DNA from: Sphingomonadaceae bacterium OTU29LAMAA1
GTDB taxonomy: Bacteria; Pseudomonadota; Alphaproteobacteria; Sphingomonadales; Sphingomonadaceae
Direction: 5' to 3'
DNA: 64,000 nt
NCBI GenBank assembly: GCA_024072375.1
Contig: CP099617.1
Span: 601,001-665,000, forward strand
The translations under genes were made by a program, and so were the position numbers. The notes under the pieces are model-generated. The model had not been told where the DNA came from and ran no database searches. It worked only from the letters and a program-made list of their open reading frames with translations. Below are positions 39,210-49,236 of this stretch, in pieces. Every line of letters begins with the position of its first letter. Positions within the stretch are counted from its first letter, which is position 1.

Positions 39210-40397
39210 CTATCGAACGAAGCGCGCGGCCAGTTCTACATGGGTGGACCAACGGAACTGGCCGACGGGCTGAATCCAGTCGATGCGCCAGCCGCCCTCG
39301 ATCAGGAGCTTGGCGTCACGGGCGAAGCTGCTGGGATTGCAGGAAACGTAGCCGATCACCTTCGACTGGCAAGCGGCGAGCGCTTCGGTCTGGTCGCGGG
39401 CACCGGCGCGGGGAGGATCGATGACGATCGCGTCGAAACGGTCGAGTTCGGGAACGGTCAGCGGACGACGGTAGAGGTCCCGGTGTTCCGTGAAGACCTG
39501 CATCTGGCGGATGCCTGCGGCGGCTTTCAGGGAGAATACGGCATCGCGTGCGCCCTCCGCAGCATAGACACGTGCGGGAAGTGCGAGAGTGAAGGTGCCG
39601 AGGCCGGCGAACAGGTCGGCGATCGTGGCCGCGCCCCTGGTCGCTTCCCGCATCGCGGCGACAAGCGCGTCCTCGCCTTCCTGCGTCGCCTGCAGAAAGG
39701 ATGCCGGCGGCAGCGGGACCGGGATACCACCGAGCGTGATCGTCACCGGCTGCGGTTCCCAGCGTGTCTCCGGACCGTCGCCGCTGTCGAGCGTGAAGCG
39801 CGCGACGCCGTGACGTTCGCAGAAGTCGGTTATCCTCTCCGCAGCAGCGAGGCCGTCGGCGGTCAGGTTGGTGACCATCACGTCCGGGCCCTGGTCGGAC
39901 AGCGTCAGGTGCACGTCGCCGCGGCGTTTGAAGCCGAGTTTTTGTAAAAGTGCTCTCAGGGGCGCGACGACGGCGAACAATTCGGGCGCGAGAACGTGGC
40001 ATTCGCGCATGTCGACAATGTCATGGCTCTTTTCGGCGGTGAAGCCGAGCGTGACGCGACCGCCCTTCCCTTCCGCGTGCAGCGTAGCGCGACGGCGGGT
40101 GTTCGGTGGTGAAACGAGCGGCGGGCGCAGTGTTGCGGTCAGATCCTGCCCGTCGAGCGCGCTGGCGACGCGATCGGTGACGAAGGCGGCATAGGCTTCG
40201 TCGTCGAGGTGCTGGAGCTGGCAACCGCCGCATTCGGGGAAGTGGCGGCACGGTGCAACCTGGTGATGTGGACCAAACGTCAGCGTGCCATCGTCGCCCA
40301 GCAGGTCGCCGGGCGCGGCGAAGGCGGCGTGGCGACCGTCCCCGGTGACGCCATCGCCGCGGGCGGCGACGCGCAGGATCATGTTGTCGGATGTCAT
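39210..40397 (-). CDS. 23S rRNA/tRNA uracil-C5 methyltransferase, TrmA/RlmCD family
   Basis: SAM-dependent RNA (uracil-5) methyltransferase, 395 residues. The iron-sulfur cluster cysteines are visible in PCRHFPECGGCQLQH and RECHVL; the SAM site is ADLFAGLGTFTLALP; the catalytic cysteine sits in YVSCNPSSFARD. The N-terminal TRAM domain is short or missing compared with E. coli RlmD. Which base it modifies cannot be told. Its ATG overlaps the upstream gene's stop in ATGA; an ATG at 40382 is an alternative. Confidence 0.9.
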   Translation of the reverse strand: MTSDNMILRVAARGDGVTGDGRHAAFAAPGDLLGDDGTLTFGPHHQVAPCRHFPECGGCQLQHLDDEAYAAFVTDRVASALDGQDLTATLRPPLVSPPNTRRRATLHAEGKGGRVTLGFTAEKSHDIVDMRECHVLAPELFAVVAPLRALLQKLGFKRRGDVHLTLSDQGPDVMVTNLTADGLAAAERITDFCERHGVARFTLDSGDGPETRWEPQPVTITLGGIPVPLPPASFLQATQEGEDALVAAMREATRGAATIADLFAGLGTFTLALPARVYAAEGARDAVFSLKAAAGIRQMQVFTEHRDLYRRPLTVPELDRFDAIVIDPPRAGARDQTEALAACQSKVIGYVSCNPSSFARDAKLLIEGGWRIDWIQPVGQFRWSTHVELAARFVR

Positions 40398-41782
40398 GCG
40401 CTGGCTCTGGCGGCGGTGAGCGCGTTTGCCAAGTCGTCGGCGATGAAGCTGTTGCCGCAAAACGCCGCGGCGCGGGCGTGGAGCCATGTGCCAGCGCTGG
40501 CGGCGGTGAGCGGATCGGCATTCGGATAAGCGAGCTGTGCCGCGATCGTGCCGGCGAGAACGTCGCCGGTGCCGGCGGTGGAAAGCCACGGATTGCCGCC
40601 AGGGTGGACGATCGTTCGGGTCGCGCTGGCGACGATCGTGGTGGGGCCTTTCAACACCACGATCGCATTGGCGCGGGTTGCAGCGATGCGGGCGTGATCG
40701 AGCAACGAGCCTTCGGGGGTGCCGAACAGGGCGTTGAACTCGCCTGCGTGGGGAGTGAGGATGACGGCGTTCTTACGCGCCCTCAGCGCGTCGGGGTCGA
40801 GGAGGTGGAGCGCGTCGCCATCGATGACGATCGGGTGACCGTCGGCTTCGATCAGGGCGGCCAGACAGGTACGGGCCCGATCGTCGCGACCGAGCCCCGG
40901 GCCGATGAGGATCGCGCCGATACGCGTGTCGGCCAGTGCTTCGGGATCGTAGGGGCGATGAACGATCGCGTCCGGGCTACCCTGTCCGGTGCCGCCGTAG
41001 AGCGCCACATAGCCGGCGCCGCTGCGCAGTGCGGCGACCGCTGCGAGACGGGCGGCGCCCTCCATCGCGCCGGCGACGATGGCAACCATACCGCGAGTGT
41101 ATTTGTGCGATTCAGGGCTTGGCTGCGGAAGATCGGGTCTTGCAGCGATGGTGACGCCATCCGGGCGATCGATGCCGAGGTCGATGAGGCGGATGGCACC
41201 GCATGCCGCGGCGGCCGGGTGGAGGACATGGGCCGGCTTTGGCGCGCCGAGAGCGAGCGTCACGGTGGCGGGGGTTTGTCTTGCCCAGACGGGGGCTTCC
41301 GCAGTGTCGGCATTCGTGCCGCTCGGAAGATCCGCCGCGATCACGATGCGCGCCGCCCGGGCGAGACGTGCGAGGGCGGCATCGAGGTCGGGCGCGAGGG
41401 GACGTGTGAGGCCGCTGCCGAAGACACAGTCGATCAGGATCGGGGCTGGGCGGGTCTGGTCGAGCGGCTCGATAATGCCGGTCCAGCGGCTACGCGCACC
41501 GCGGGCGTTTTTGGTTCTCGGTTCAGCGTTTGCCGCTACGCGAACCGGAACGCCGGCGGCGTGCAGCGCCGCCGCGGCGAGATAGCCGTTGCCGCCATTA
41601 TTGCCGGGGCCGCAGAGGATCAGGACGTCGGCTCCCGCGGCGAGGCGTCGGGCGGATTGTGCGATCCCTTGTCCCGCCCGGTTCATAAGCGTTTCGGCCG
41701 AGGTGCCCGCGGCGATGGCGGCGTCCTCGGCAGCGCGCATCCCGGCTGTCGTCAGGATGGGCTGGCCGTGGACGGTAATCAC
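40394..41782 (-). CDS. nnr: Bifunctional NAD(P)HX epimerase/dehydratase
   Basis: Repairs hydrated NAD(P)H; 462 residues. The N-terminal epimerase (NnrE/YjeF-N) half shows CGPGNNGGNGYLAAA; the C-terminal ADP-dependent dehydratase (NnrD, ribokinase-like) half shows LTPHAGEFNALFG and the GTGDVLAGTIAAQ. It starts with GTG at 41782 overlapping the lipoprotein stop. It lies in the operon ilvD-lipoprotein-nnr-methyltransferase. Confidence 0.93.
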   Translation of the reverse strand: MITVHGQPILTTAGMRAAEDAAIAAGTSAETLMNRAGQGIAQSARRLAAGADVLILCGPGNNGGNGYLAAAALHAAGVPVRVAANAEPRTKNARGARSRWTGIIEPLDQTRPAPILIDCVFGSGLTRPLAPDLDAALARLARAARIVIAADLPSGTNADTAEAPVWARQTPATVTLALGAPKPAHVLHPAAAACGAIRLIDLGIDRPDGVTIAARPDLPQPSPESHKYTRGMVAIVAGAMEGAARLAAVAALRSGAGYVALYGGTGQGSPDAIVHRPYDPEALADTRIGAILIGPGLGRDDRARTCLAALIEADGHPIVIDGDALHLLDPDALRARKNAVILTPHAGEFNALFGTPEGSLLDHARIAATRANAIVVLKGPTTIVASATRTIVHPGGNPWLSTAGTGDVLAGTIAAQLAYPNADPLTAASAGTWLHARAAAFCGNSFIADDLANALTAARASA

Positions 41783-42183
41783 CCGCCGCTCTTGATCGTC
41801 GCGGGCAGGCGATAACGGCTACCGCCGATCGATACGTCGATCGACCCGGCGTCGGGGATGGTGACCTGCGCCGCCTCCGCGCCATCCGCTGCGATGACGC
41901 CGCGACCGTCCCTGGTAACCAACAGGCGGTGGAACCCGCCGTCGGAATGCCGCAGGGTGAGGATCAGGCCGTGCCGGCCTTGCACCTGTTCGATCGTGCA
42001 AGTGCGCTGCAAAGCGCCCTGACCCCGGGCGCAAAGAATGTTGCCGTCATCCTCGGCGGCCTTCGCCTGTTGTGCCTCTGCCTGCGCGAGGACGTTGGCG
42101 TTCGCGGTCTGTGTCGCGGGATTTCCGCATCCGGCGAGGAGCAGCAACGCTCCTGCCGCCAGTCCGCGATCAAATATCCGCAT
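41779..42183 (-). CDS. Predicted lipoprotein of unknown function
   Basis: A 134-residue protein with a lipobox ([12 protein letters not shown], Cys at about residue 20) after a short signal peptide. The mature part has two cysteines ([15 protein letters not shown]) and a beta-rich C-terminus ([18 protein letters not shown]). The start at 42183 overlaps the ilvD end by 14 bp; the frame extends upstream but that region is inside ilvD. I do not recognise the family. Confidence 0.78.
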   Translation of the reverse strand: MRIFDRGLAAGALLLLAGCGNPATQTANANVLAQAEAQQAKAAEDDGNILCARGQGALQRTCTIEQVQGRHGLILTLRHSDGGFHRLLVTRDGRGVIAADGAEAAQVTIPDAGSIDVSIGGSRYRLPATIKSGG

Positions 42184-43888
42184 AGACGTGGGTTTCGGCT
42201 TTCGCGCCGGGGTGGGTAACGGCGCCTTGCCATGCGGGACCGACGTTCTGCGCATAGCGCCACAATGCGCCCGAGCCGTAATCGTTCACCCGCGGTTGCC
42301 ATGCGGCACGGCGAGCCGCGAGCGTGGCGTCCTCGACGACGAGGTCGATGGTGCCGGCCTCGGCATCGATACGGATCGTGTCGCCGTCCTCGACCAGCGC
42401 GATCGGACCGCCCTCGGCGGCCTCGGGGCCGACGTGGCCGATGCAGAAACCGCGGGTGGCCCCGGAAAAGCGACCGTCGGTGATGAGCGCGACCTTTTCG
42501 CCCATGCCAAGGCCGTAGAGCGCGGCGGTGGTCGACAGCATCTCGCGCATGCCGGGGCCGCCCTTCGGCCCCTCATAGCGGATGATGAGGACTTCACCTT
42601 CGTTGATGCTGCGCGCCTCGACCGCGGCGAAGCAATCTTCCTCACAATCGAAAACGCGCGCCGGCCCTTCGAACTGGAGGCGGTGCATGCCGGCGACCTT
42701 CACGATCGCGCCATCGGGAGCCAGGCTGCCACGCAGGCCGACGACGCCGCCGGTCGGGCTCAGCGGGGTACTGACGTCATAGATGACCTTTTGGTCCGGG
42801 TTCCACGTCACCTGATCGATGTTCTCGCCCAAAGTCCTGCCCGTAACCGTCATGCAATTGCCGTCGAGCAGGCCGCCGTTCAGCATCGTCTTCATCAGCA
42901 TGTAGACGCCGCCGGCCTCGTACATGTCCTTGGCGACATATTGCCCGCCGGGCTTGAGGTCGGCGATATAGGGCGTCGACTTGAATGCTTCGGCGACATC
43001 GAACAGGTCGAAGTCGATGCCTGCCTCGCTGGCCATCGCGGGCAGGTGGAGCGCGGCATTGGTCGATCCGCCGGTGGCGGCGACGACGCGGGCGGCGTTG
43101 ATGAAGGCTTCGCGTGTGCAGATATCGCGTGGGCGCAGCTGCTTCGCGACCAGTTCCATCACCTGCGCGCCGGCTGCAACGGCGATCTGTTCGCGCGTGC
43201 TGTAGGGTGCGGGAACCATGTTGCTGTTGGGCAGGCTGAGCCCGATCGCCTCGCCGACGCAGGCCATGGTGTTGGCGGTGAACTGGCCGCCGCACGCGCC
43301 GTGACCGGGGCAGGCGACCTTTTCGAGCTCGTGCACTTCCGACAGCGGACAGGCGCCGGCGGCATATTTGCCGACGACTTCGAACACGTCGACGACGGTG
43401 ACGTCCCGGTTATGGAAGCGGCCGGGCAGGATCGATCCGCCATAAACGAAGATCGACGGGATGTTGAGGCGCAGCATCGCCATCATCATGCCGGGGAGTG
43501 ACTTGTCGCAGCCGGCGAAACCGACGAGCGCGTCGTAGCAATGGCCGCGGACGGACAGCTCGACCGAATCGGCGATCACCTCACGGCTGACCAGCGAGGC
43601 TTTCATGCCCTGATGGCCCATCGCGATGCCGTCGGTGACGGTGATCGTGTTGAACCGGCGCGGCATGCCGCCGCCGTTGATGACGCCCGCCTGCGCGGCA
43701 TCGGCCTGCGCATCGAGCGTCGTATTGCACGGCGCCGAATTGTTGCCGGCACTGGCCAGCGCGACGAAGGGCTTGGCAATATCCTCTTCGGCGATCCCCA
43801 TCGCGTAATAATAGCTACGATGCGGGGCGCGCTCTGGTCCTACCGAGACGTGGCGGCTCGGCAGGCGGGTCTTGTCGAACTGGGTCAT
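42170..43888 (-). CDS. ilvD: Dihydroxy-acid dehydratase
   Basis: Iron-sulfur enzyme of branched-chain amino-acid synthesis, 572 residues. Cluster and active-site motifs are [25 protein letters not shown] and [28 protein letters not shown] is near the C-terminus. It starts an operon of four genes on the minus strand, with its end overlapping the lipoprotein gene. Confidence 0.96.
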   Translation of the reverse strand: MTQFDKTRLPSRHVSVGPERAPHRSYYYAMGIAEEDIAKPFVALASAGNNSAPCNTTLDAQADAAQAGVINGGGMPRRFNTITVTDGIAMGHQGMKASLVSREVIADSVELSVRGHCYDALVGFAGCDKSLPGMMMAMLRLNIPSIFVYGGSILPGRFHNRDVTVVDVFEVVGKYAAGACPLSEVHELEKVACPGHGACGGQFTANTMACVGEAIGLSLPNSNMVPAPYSTREQIAVAAGAQVMELVAKQLRPRDICTREAFINAARVVAATGGSTNAALHLPAMASEAGIDFDLFDVAEAFKSTPYIADLKPGGQYVAKDMYEAGGVYMLMKTMLNGGLLDGNCMTVTGRTLGENIDQVTWNPDQKVIYDVSTPLSPTGGVVGLRGSLAPDGAIVKVAGMHRLQFEGPARVFDCEEDCFAAVEARSINEGEVLIIRYEGPKGGPGMREMLSTTAALYGLGMGEKVALITDGRFSGATRGFCIGHVGPEAAEGGPIALVEDGDTIRIDAEAGTIDLVVEDATLAARRAAWQPRVNDYGSGALWRYAQNVGPAWQGAVTHPGAKAETHVYADI

Positions 43889-43947
43889 GGCGACAGGCTA
43901 TTGCGTCGAGCCAACCCGCGACGCAAGTCTGTTACGCTAAAATTAGC

Positions 43948-44298
43948 TCAGAGCGCGTCCAGAGCCTTCGCGACGCCGTCCATGGTGAAAGGCTTCTGCA
44001 ACACGGGGCGGTCGCGGAACTGGGCATCCACGCTATCGTCACTGCCGCCGGTGGCGAATACGAACGGAATGTCGCGTGCGGCGAGCGCTTCGGCGACGGG
44101 CGTGCTCTTCTCGCCGCCCCGCAGGTTGACGTCGAGGATGGCGGCGTCGATGCCGCCGCCTTCGACGCGTGCAAGTGCGCTAGCGACACTATCGACGGTG
44201 CCGACGGCGGTCTTGTCCAGAACCTCGAGGAAATCCTCGAGCATCATCGCGATGAGCGGTTCATCCTCGACGATGAGGATCTGCATGGGGGAAGGCAT
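43948..44298 (-). CDS. Single-domain response regulator
   Basis: A 116-residue stand-alone receiver domain. The acidic pair is in IVEDEP, the phospho-acceptor Asp in AAILDVNLRGGE, the T/S switch in FVFATGG and the Lys in VLQKPF. It has no output domain, so it probably acts by protein contact or as a phosphate sink. The ATG at 44298 follows AAGGA by six bases. It lies 104 bp after cckA on the same strand; a link to the CckA relay is possible but not shown. Confidence 0.87.
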   Translation of the reverse strand: MPSPMQILIVEDEPLIAMMLEDFLEVLDKTAVGTVDSVASALARVEGGGIDAAILDVNLRGGEKSTPVAEALAARDIPFVFATGGSDDSVDAQFRDRPVLQKPFTMDGVAKALDAL

Positions 44299-44402
44299 GC
44301 ATGGTCCTTACCCGCGGTTGTTGCGCAATGCCAACATGTTGTTTGCAAGAGCAGCCCGGGACGAAACCTGCCGCTCCACCCCTTTGCGATGCTGGGAAGG
44401 AA

Positions 44403-46787
44403 TCACGTGGCGGCCAGCACGTCCCTTGCCGCTTCTGCCAGTTGTTGCACGCTGAAGGGTTTTGGCAGGAAGGCGACGTTGTCGAGGTCGATCGACTTGC
44501 GCAATTGCTCCTCGGCATAGCCGGACATGAAAATGATCGGCAGGTCCGGGTAGCGATCGCGCGCATGGCGGACCATCGTCGGGCCATCCATCGTCGGCAT
44601 GACCACGTCGCTGATGAGCAGATCCGGTCGGCCGTTCCTGTCGAGCAGATCGAGTGCCGCCTCGCCATTTTCGGCGGTCATCACGGTGTATCCCTGTCGG
44701 GTCAGCGCGCGTTCGGCAACGGCCCGAACCATGTCTTCGTCCTCGACCAGCAGGATGGTGCCGGTGCCCCACATCTCGACCGGCTTCGCGGGTGCCCGGG
44801 TCGGAACGGGCGTGCGGGTGACCGTGCCGGCGGCATGGACGGGCAGATACATGGTAAAGGTTGCGCCCTGACCCGGCTTCGATTCGGCGAAGATCCAGCC
44901 GCCCGATTGTTTGACGATGCCATAGACGGTCGACAGGCCCAGGCCCGTGCCCTTCCCCACTTCCTTGGTGGTGAAGAAGGGTTCGAAGATCTTCGGCAGA
45001 ATTTCGGGCGGGATGCCTGCACCGGTGTCACTGACGACGAGTGCGGTGTAATCCGCGACCGGCAGTATGTCGGACGCCATCGCACGAACCTCCGCTGCGG
45101 TCACCGCCTTGGTCTGGATCGTGAGCGTGCCGCCGCCGCGTGGATTGTGCGAGAGCATCGCGTCGCGGGCATTGACGGCGAGGTTGACGACCACCTGCTC
45201 CAGCTGGCCCGGATCGGCGCGTACTGCGCCAAGATTGCGGCCGTGCGTGACGTCGAGCGTGATCTGTTCGCCCATGAGCCGCTTGAGGAGATTGGAGACC
45301 TCGGCAACCACATCGGGCAATTGCAGGGTCTGCGGGCGCAGGGTTTGCTGCCGGCTGAACGCCAGCAGTTGGCGGGTCAAGCTGGCGGCGCGGTTGGAAT
45401 TTGTACGAATCTGCTGGATGTCGTCATAGTCGCTGTCGCCAGGTGAATGGCGCATCATCATCAGGTCGCAATGCCCGATGATGGCGGTGAGGATGTTGTT
45501 GAAGTCGTGGGCGACGCCGCCGGCCAGCTGACCGACCGCCTGCATCTTCGTCGCCTGCGCGACCTCACGCTTCAAACGGCTTTCCTCGCTATTGTCCTTC
45601 AGGCTGAGCAGCACCGCGGCGTCGCCCAATCCCCGGGCACCGGCAATGGTCAGAGCGACGGGTTCTTCCGGGTGGCTCTTCAGCCGGACGGCCATGTCCG
45701 ACGAGTGCGTCGCGCCGCCGGCGAAGCGTCGAATGGCGTCGGCAACCGCAGTCTTGTCCTCGCGCACGACGAGGTCTCCGGGGTAGAGCGGAGGTGCGTG
45801 CGGATCGACGCCGGCGGCACGGATGAAGGCGTCGTTCATCTGGAGGAAGCGCCCTTCGCGATCGACCAGTGCCATGCCGAACGGCATCAGGCTGACAAGG
45901 CTGCGGACATGAGCGGAGGCGCTCGCGCCGATCGCGGGAGCAGTATCCTCGTCGTCGAGCAGCGCGACGAGCACCGGGGCATCCTCCGCCTCCATGAACG
46001 GGATCTGGAGGACGCGGAGCGGTGTACCGTCGAGCCCTTCACGTTCGAAGCGGACGAGGCCACGGCTGTCGGTGATGAGCAGGCGGGCGAAATCCCGCCC
46101 CTCGATCGCGCCGATCCCGCCGAGTGCCCGCTGGGTGAGCACGCGGTTGGCGGCGCGGACCCGACCGTCGGGGCCGATCAGCGCGGCCATCACGCCTGCA
46201 CCACCAAGGCGATCCCCGGTCGCGCCGCCGATGAGCGTCTCGGTCGAGGCAACGACGTCGTGCTTCTGAAGGACGACGAAGCGCCAGACGAGCATGTCGC
46301 CTTCGTCGCCGGAGCGGGTGATGTGCGCGCGAATGCGGTGCGCCCCGACATGCATGCCTGAAACGTCCGCCGAACCGTCCCGCCATGCGATCCGGCCCGC
46401 ATTGCCGAGTTGGGCGACGCCATCGCCACCGAGGGGCAATCCGGGCGGCGTCGGAAAGCCGGCAAACAACGTCTCGTAGGCGTCGTTCGCGCAGACAAGG
46501 CGGCCGGCGCGGTCGGTGATCGCCACGGCGTCCCCGCTCGCTTGCGCGACGGTGCGCGTAAATTCCCAATCGACCGATTGCTGATCACGCACCGACGGCG
46601 TGGAAAGCAGGCGCCACGCGACGACGGCCCCACCCGCGATGATGCCGATCGCTGCGAATCCGGCGGCGGCAGCGACGCTGCCGACGAGGAGTAGCACGAG
46701 ACCGGCGGCGGCGAGCGTGGCTATACCCGCGACCACGGCGGCAGCGCGGGTGGGATCAAGGCCTGCGGGGATCGGGTGGGACGCCAT
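44403..46787 (-). CDS. cckA: Cell-cycle hybrid histidine kinase CckA
   Basis: Membrane hybrid kinase of about 794 residues that, in relatives, feeds phosphate through ChpT to CtrA. Two N-terminal membrane helices (to about residue 60), two PAS domains, the HisKA box [20 protein letters not shown] (H427), a HATPase domain ([30 protein letters not shown]) and a C-terminal receiver ([18 protein letters not shown]). The ATG at 46787 is taken; a TTG 13 codons upstream is possible and neither has a strong ribosome site. Confidence 0.93.
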   Translation of the reverse strand: MASHPIPAGLDPTRAAAVVAGIATLAAAGLVLLLVGSVAAAAGFAAIGIIAGGAVVAWRLLSTPSVRDQQSVDWEFTRTVAQASGDAVAITDRAGRLVCANDAYETLFAGFPTPPGLPLGGDGVAQLGNAGRIAWRDGSADVSGMHVGAHRIRAHITRSGDEGDMLVWRFVVLQKHDVVASTETLIGGATGDRLGGAGVMAALIGPDGRVRAANRVLTQRALGGIGAIEGRDFARLLITDSRGLVRFEREGLDGTPLRVLQIPFMEAEDAPVLVALLDDEDTAPAIGASASAHVRSLVSLMPFGMALVDREGRFLQMNDAFIRAAGVDPHAPPLYPGDLVVREDKTAVADAIRRFAGGATHSSDMAVRLKSHPEEPVALTIAGARGLGDAAVLLSLKDNSEESRLKREVAQATKMQAVGQLAGGVAHDFNNILTAIIGHCDLMMMRHSPGDSDYDDIQQIRTNSNRAASLTRQLLAFSRQQTLRPQTLQLPDVVAEVSNLLKRLMGEQITLDVTHGRNLGAVRADPGQLEQVVVNLAVNARDAMLSHNPRGGGTLTIQTKAVTAAEVRAMASDILPVADYTALVVSDTGAGIPPEILPKIFEPFFTTKEVGKGTGLGLSTVYGIVKQSGGWIFAESKPGQGATFTMYLPVHAAGTVTRTPVPTRAPAKPVEMWGTGTILLVEDEDMVRAVAERALTRQGYTVMTAENGEAALDLLDRNGRPDLLISDVVMPTMDGPTMVRHARDRYPDLPIIFMSGYAEEQLRKSIDLDNVAFLPKPFSVQQLAEAARDVLAAT

Positions 46788-46927
46788 GTCGGCGATGTCA
46801 TCGCGGGATGTGACGGGCGGCGTCAAGCGATTGGTTTGGCTGGGCCCAGGGAGAAGAGACGTGAAGACGTAACCGTGCGTCGAGTGCGGCTCGACCTTGG
46901 CAATGTCCGCTTGAGGTCAATGACAGT

Positions 46928-46953
46928 CCCTCCCCCGCCGGAGCGAGGGAGGG
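46928..46953 (-). terminator. GC-rich hairpin after the first M13 peptidase gene
   Basis: CCCTCCCCC and GGGAGGG arms separated by about 10 nt lie just past the stop of the M13 peptidase gene (minus strand). The stem is strong but not followed by a T-run, so a factor-aided or weak terminator is likely. Confidence 0.4.
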
Positions 46954-46960
46954 ATGACGT

Positions 46961-48985
46961 TTACCAGATCCGGACGCGCTGTTCGGGCGTCAGTACCAGC
47001 TTCCCGGTGGGCGCCGGCTTGAAGGCCGGATACCAGGGATCCAGATTGCGGACGACCCAGGTGCGCTGTTGCGAGGGGCTGTGCGGATCGGTCATCAGCC
47101 GCTGCTTGAGGTTGGCCTCGCGGTAGTTGCGACGCCACACCTGCGCCCAGCCGAGGTAGAAGCGTTGATCGCCGGTCATGCCGCCGATCATCGGTGCCTC
47201 CTTGCCGTTCAGCGACTTCTTGTAGGCATCATAGGCCACCGACAGGCCGGCGAGGTCCGCGGTGTTCTCACCGAGCGTCAGCGCACCCTTCACGTGCAGA
47301 CCGGGCAGCGGTTCGTACGCGTCATATTGCGCGACGAGCTTGCCGGTCAGTGCCTTGAACCGCTCGACATCCTGCTGCGTCCACCAGTCGGTCAACTGCC
47401 CCTTGGCGTCGTATTTCGAGCCCTGATCGTCGAAATGATGGCTGAGTTCGTGTCCGATCACCGCGCCGATGCCGCCATAGTTCACCGCCGGATCGGCATT
47501 GGGATCGAAGAACGGCGGCTGCAGGATCGCGGCGGGGAAGACGATCTCGACCATGCCGAAATTGGCATAGGCGTTCACCGTCATCGGGGTCATGCCCCAT
47601 TCCCAGCGCTGCAACGGTTTGCCGAGATGACCGATGTTGTAGTTGTAGCGCCATTCCGCCGCGCGCCGTTCGTTGCCGAACGCATCGCCGGCGACGATCT
47701 TCAGCGCGGAATAGTCGCGCCAGCGGTCGGGATAGCCGATCTTCGGGGTGAAGGCCGCGAGCTTGGCATGCGCCTTCACCTTGGTTTCGGGCGCCATCCA
47801 GTCGAGCTTGTCGATGCGCGTTCCCATCGCGGCGAGCACGTTCTTGACGAGCGTGTCCGCTGCCGCCTTCGTTTCGGGCGGGAAATATTGCGCGACATAG
47901 ACCTTGCTGACCTCGTCGGACAGCGCGCCGCTGGTGAAGCCGACCGCGCGCTTCCAGCGCTCCTCCTGCTGCGGCGTGCCTGACAGGAGCGTACCATAGA
48001 AGGCGAATTGCTCCTGATCGAAGACGGCAGGCAGCACGTCGGCATAATTGTCGAGGCTGCGGATCAGCAACTGGTCTTGCAACACGCCGATCGGTGCCTG
48101 CGCGATCAGTCTGGCGATGCCGGTGATCGCGGACGGCTGGCTGACGTTGAGGCTGTCGACCGGGGTGCCGAGCCCCTTCAGATAGGTGACGAAGTCGAAG
48201 CCCGGCGCGGCGCGCGTCAGATCGGCGACGGTCATCTTGTTGTACGTCTTGTTGGCGTCGCGGCTGTCGATGCGGGTCCAGCTGACCTGCGCGATCCGGG
48301 TTTCGAAATCGATGAGCGCCTTGGCGCGTGCGGCGGCGTTGGGCTCACCGGCCAGCGTGAACATCCTGGCGACATGCGCCTCGTAGCCTGCCTTCTCCTT
48401 GGCGTTCTTGGCTTCGAGGTAATAATCGCGATCGGGCAGACCGAGGCCGGACTGGCGAACGCCGACGATGTACACCTCCGGATTCTTTGCGTCCTGACCG
48501 ACACCGGTGCCGAACGGGGTGCCGACGCCCTGCCGCGCTGCCTTGGCGATCAGCGCCGCGTAGTTCGCCTTGGTCGCCGATTTGATCTGCGTCATCCACG
48601 GTTTGAGCGGCGCGAGGCCCTTCTTCTCGATTTCCGTCGTGTCGAGATAGGTTGCGTAGGCAGTGCCGATCTTCGAACCCTTGTCCTTGGCGGCCGCTTC
48701 GAGGATGCCGCGGGTGCGGTCGCGCGAACGGTCGGCGAGCACGTCGAACGCGCCGAAGCTCGATTTGTCGGAGGGGATGGCGGTGCTCTTCGCCCAGGCG
48801 CCGTTGGCATAGTCGTAGAAGTCGTCGCCCGGTGCGGCGGCACGGTTCATGCCCGCCTCGTCGAAGCCATAGGTGCCCAGTTCGGGCTTGCCGGCGGTCG
48901 TGGCTGGTGCGGGCGCGGTTTGGGCGTGGACGATGCCGGCGAGCGCCGACGCGCCGAGCAGGCCGGCGATGAGGATGGTTTTCAT
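46961..48985 (-). CDS. M13-family (neprilysin-like) metallopeptidase 1
   Basis: Exported zinc endopeptidase, 674 residues. A signal peptide (TILIAGLLGASALAGIVHAQ), an N-terminal lobe, the zinc motif IGHELSHHFDDQG (HExxH) and GENTADLAGLSV (third ligand E and Asp), and the family's terminal tryptophan (RVRIW). The ATG at 48985 has GGAG five bases upstream. A second paralogue of similar length follows upstream on the same strand, separated by palindromic element D. Confidence 0.94.
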   Translation of the reverse strand: MKTILIAGLLGASALAGIVHAQTAPAPATTAGKPELGTYGFDEAGMNRAAAPGDDFYDYANGAWAKSTAIPSDKSSFGAFDVLADRSRDRTRGILEAAAKDKGSKIGTAYATYLDTTEIEKKGLAPLKPWMTQIKSATKANYAALIAKAARQGVGTPFGTGVGQDAKNPEVYIVGVRQSGLGLPDRDYYLEAKNAKEKAGYEAHVARMFTLAGEPNAAARAKALIDFETRIAQVSWTRIDSRDANKTYNKMTVADLTRAAPGFDFVTYLKGLGTPVDSLNVSQPSAITGIARLIAQAPIGVLQDQLLIRSLDNYADVLPAVFDQEQFAFYGTLLSGTPQQEERWKRAVGFTSGALSDEVSKVYVAQYFPPETKAAADTLVKNVLAAMGTRIDKLDWMAPETKVKAHAKLAAFTPKIGYPDRWRDYSALKIVAGDAFGNERRAAEWRYNYNIGHLGKPLQRWEWGMTPMTVNAYANFGMVEIVFPAAILQPPFFDPNADPAVNYGGIGAVIGHELSHHFDDQGSKYDAKGQLTDWWTQQDVERFKALTGKLVAQYDAYEPLPGLHVKGALTLGENTADLAGLSVAYDAYKKSLNGKEAPMIGGMTGDQRFYLGWAQVWRRNYREANLKQRLMTDPHSPSQQRTWVVRNLDPWYPAFKPAPTGKLVLTPEQRVRIW

Positions 48986-49088
48986 GGCTACTCCAGACGA
49001 AACGAAAACCGCCGCCCGCCGGTCAAGGCGGACGGCGGTGAGATTATTCAAACTTCTAAGTGGGCTGCGACGCTTCCGAGCTTCCTAC

Positions 49089-49197
49089 CGTCACCCCGGA
49101 CTTGTTCCGGGGGCCACTGGTCCGCGAAGGAAAAGCTGGAGGCGCGAACGCCTCCCCCAGCCGCGAAGTGGACCCCGGAACCAGTCCGGGGTGACGG
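49089..49197. repeat. Intergenic palindromic element, copy D
   Basis: Arms CGTCACCCCGGACTTGTTCC at 49089-49108 (continuing GGGG) and CCCCGGAACCAGTCCGGGG-TGACGG ending at 49197. The outer ends are CGTCACCCCGG and its complement. It lies between the two tandem M13 peptidase genes and shares the CCGCGAAGTGGxCCCCGGAAC block with copy C. Confidence 0.8.
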
Positions 49198-49236
49198 AGG
49201 ATGTGGGACAGCCAAAGGTTCACAGACAGCCGAGGC

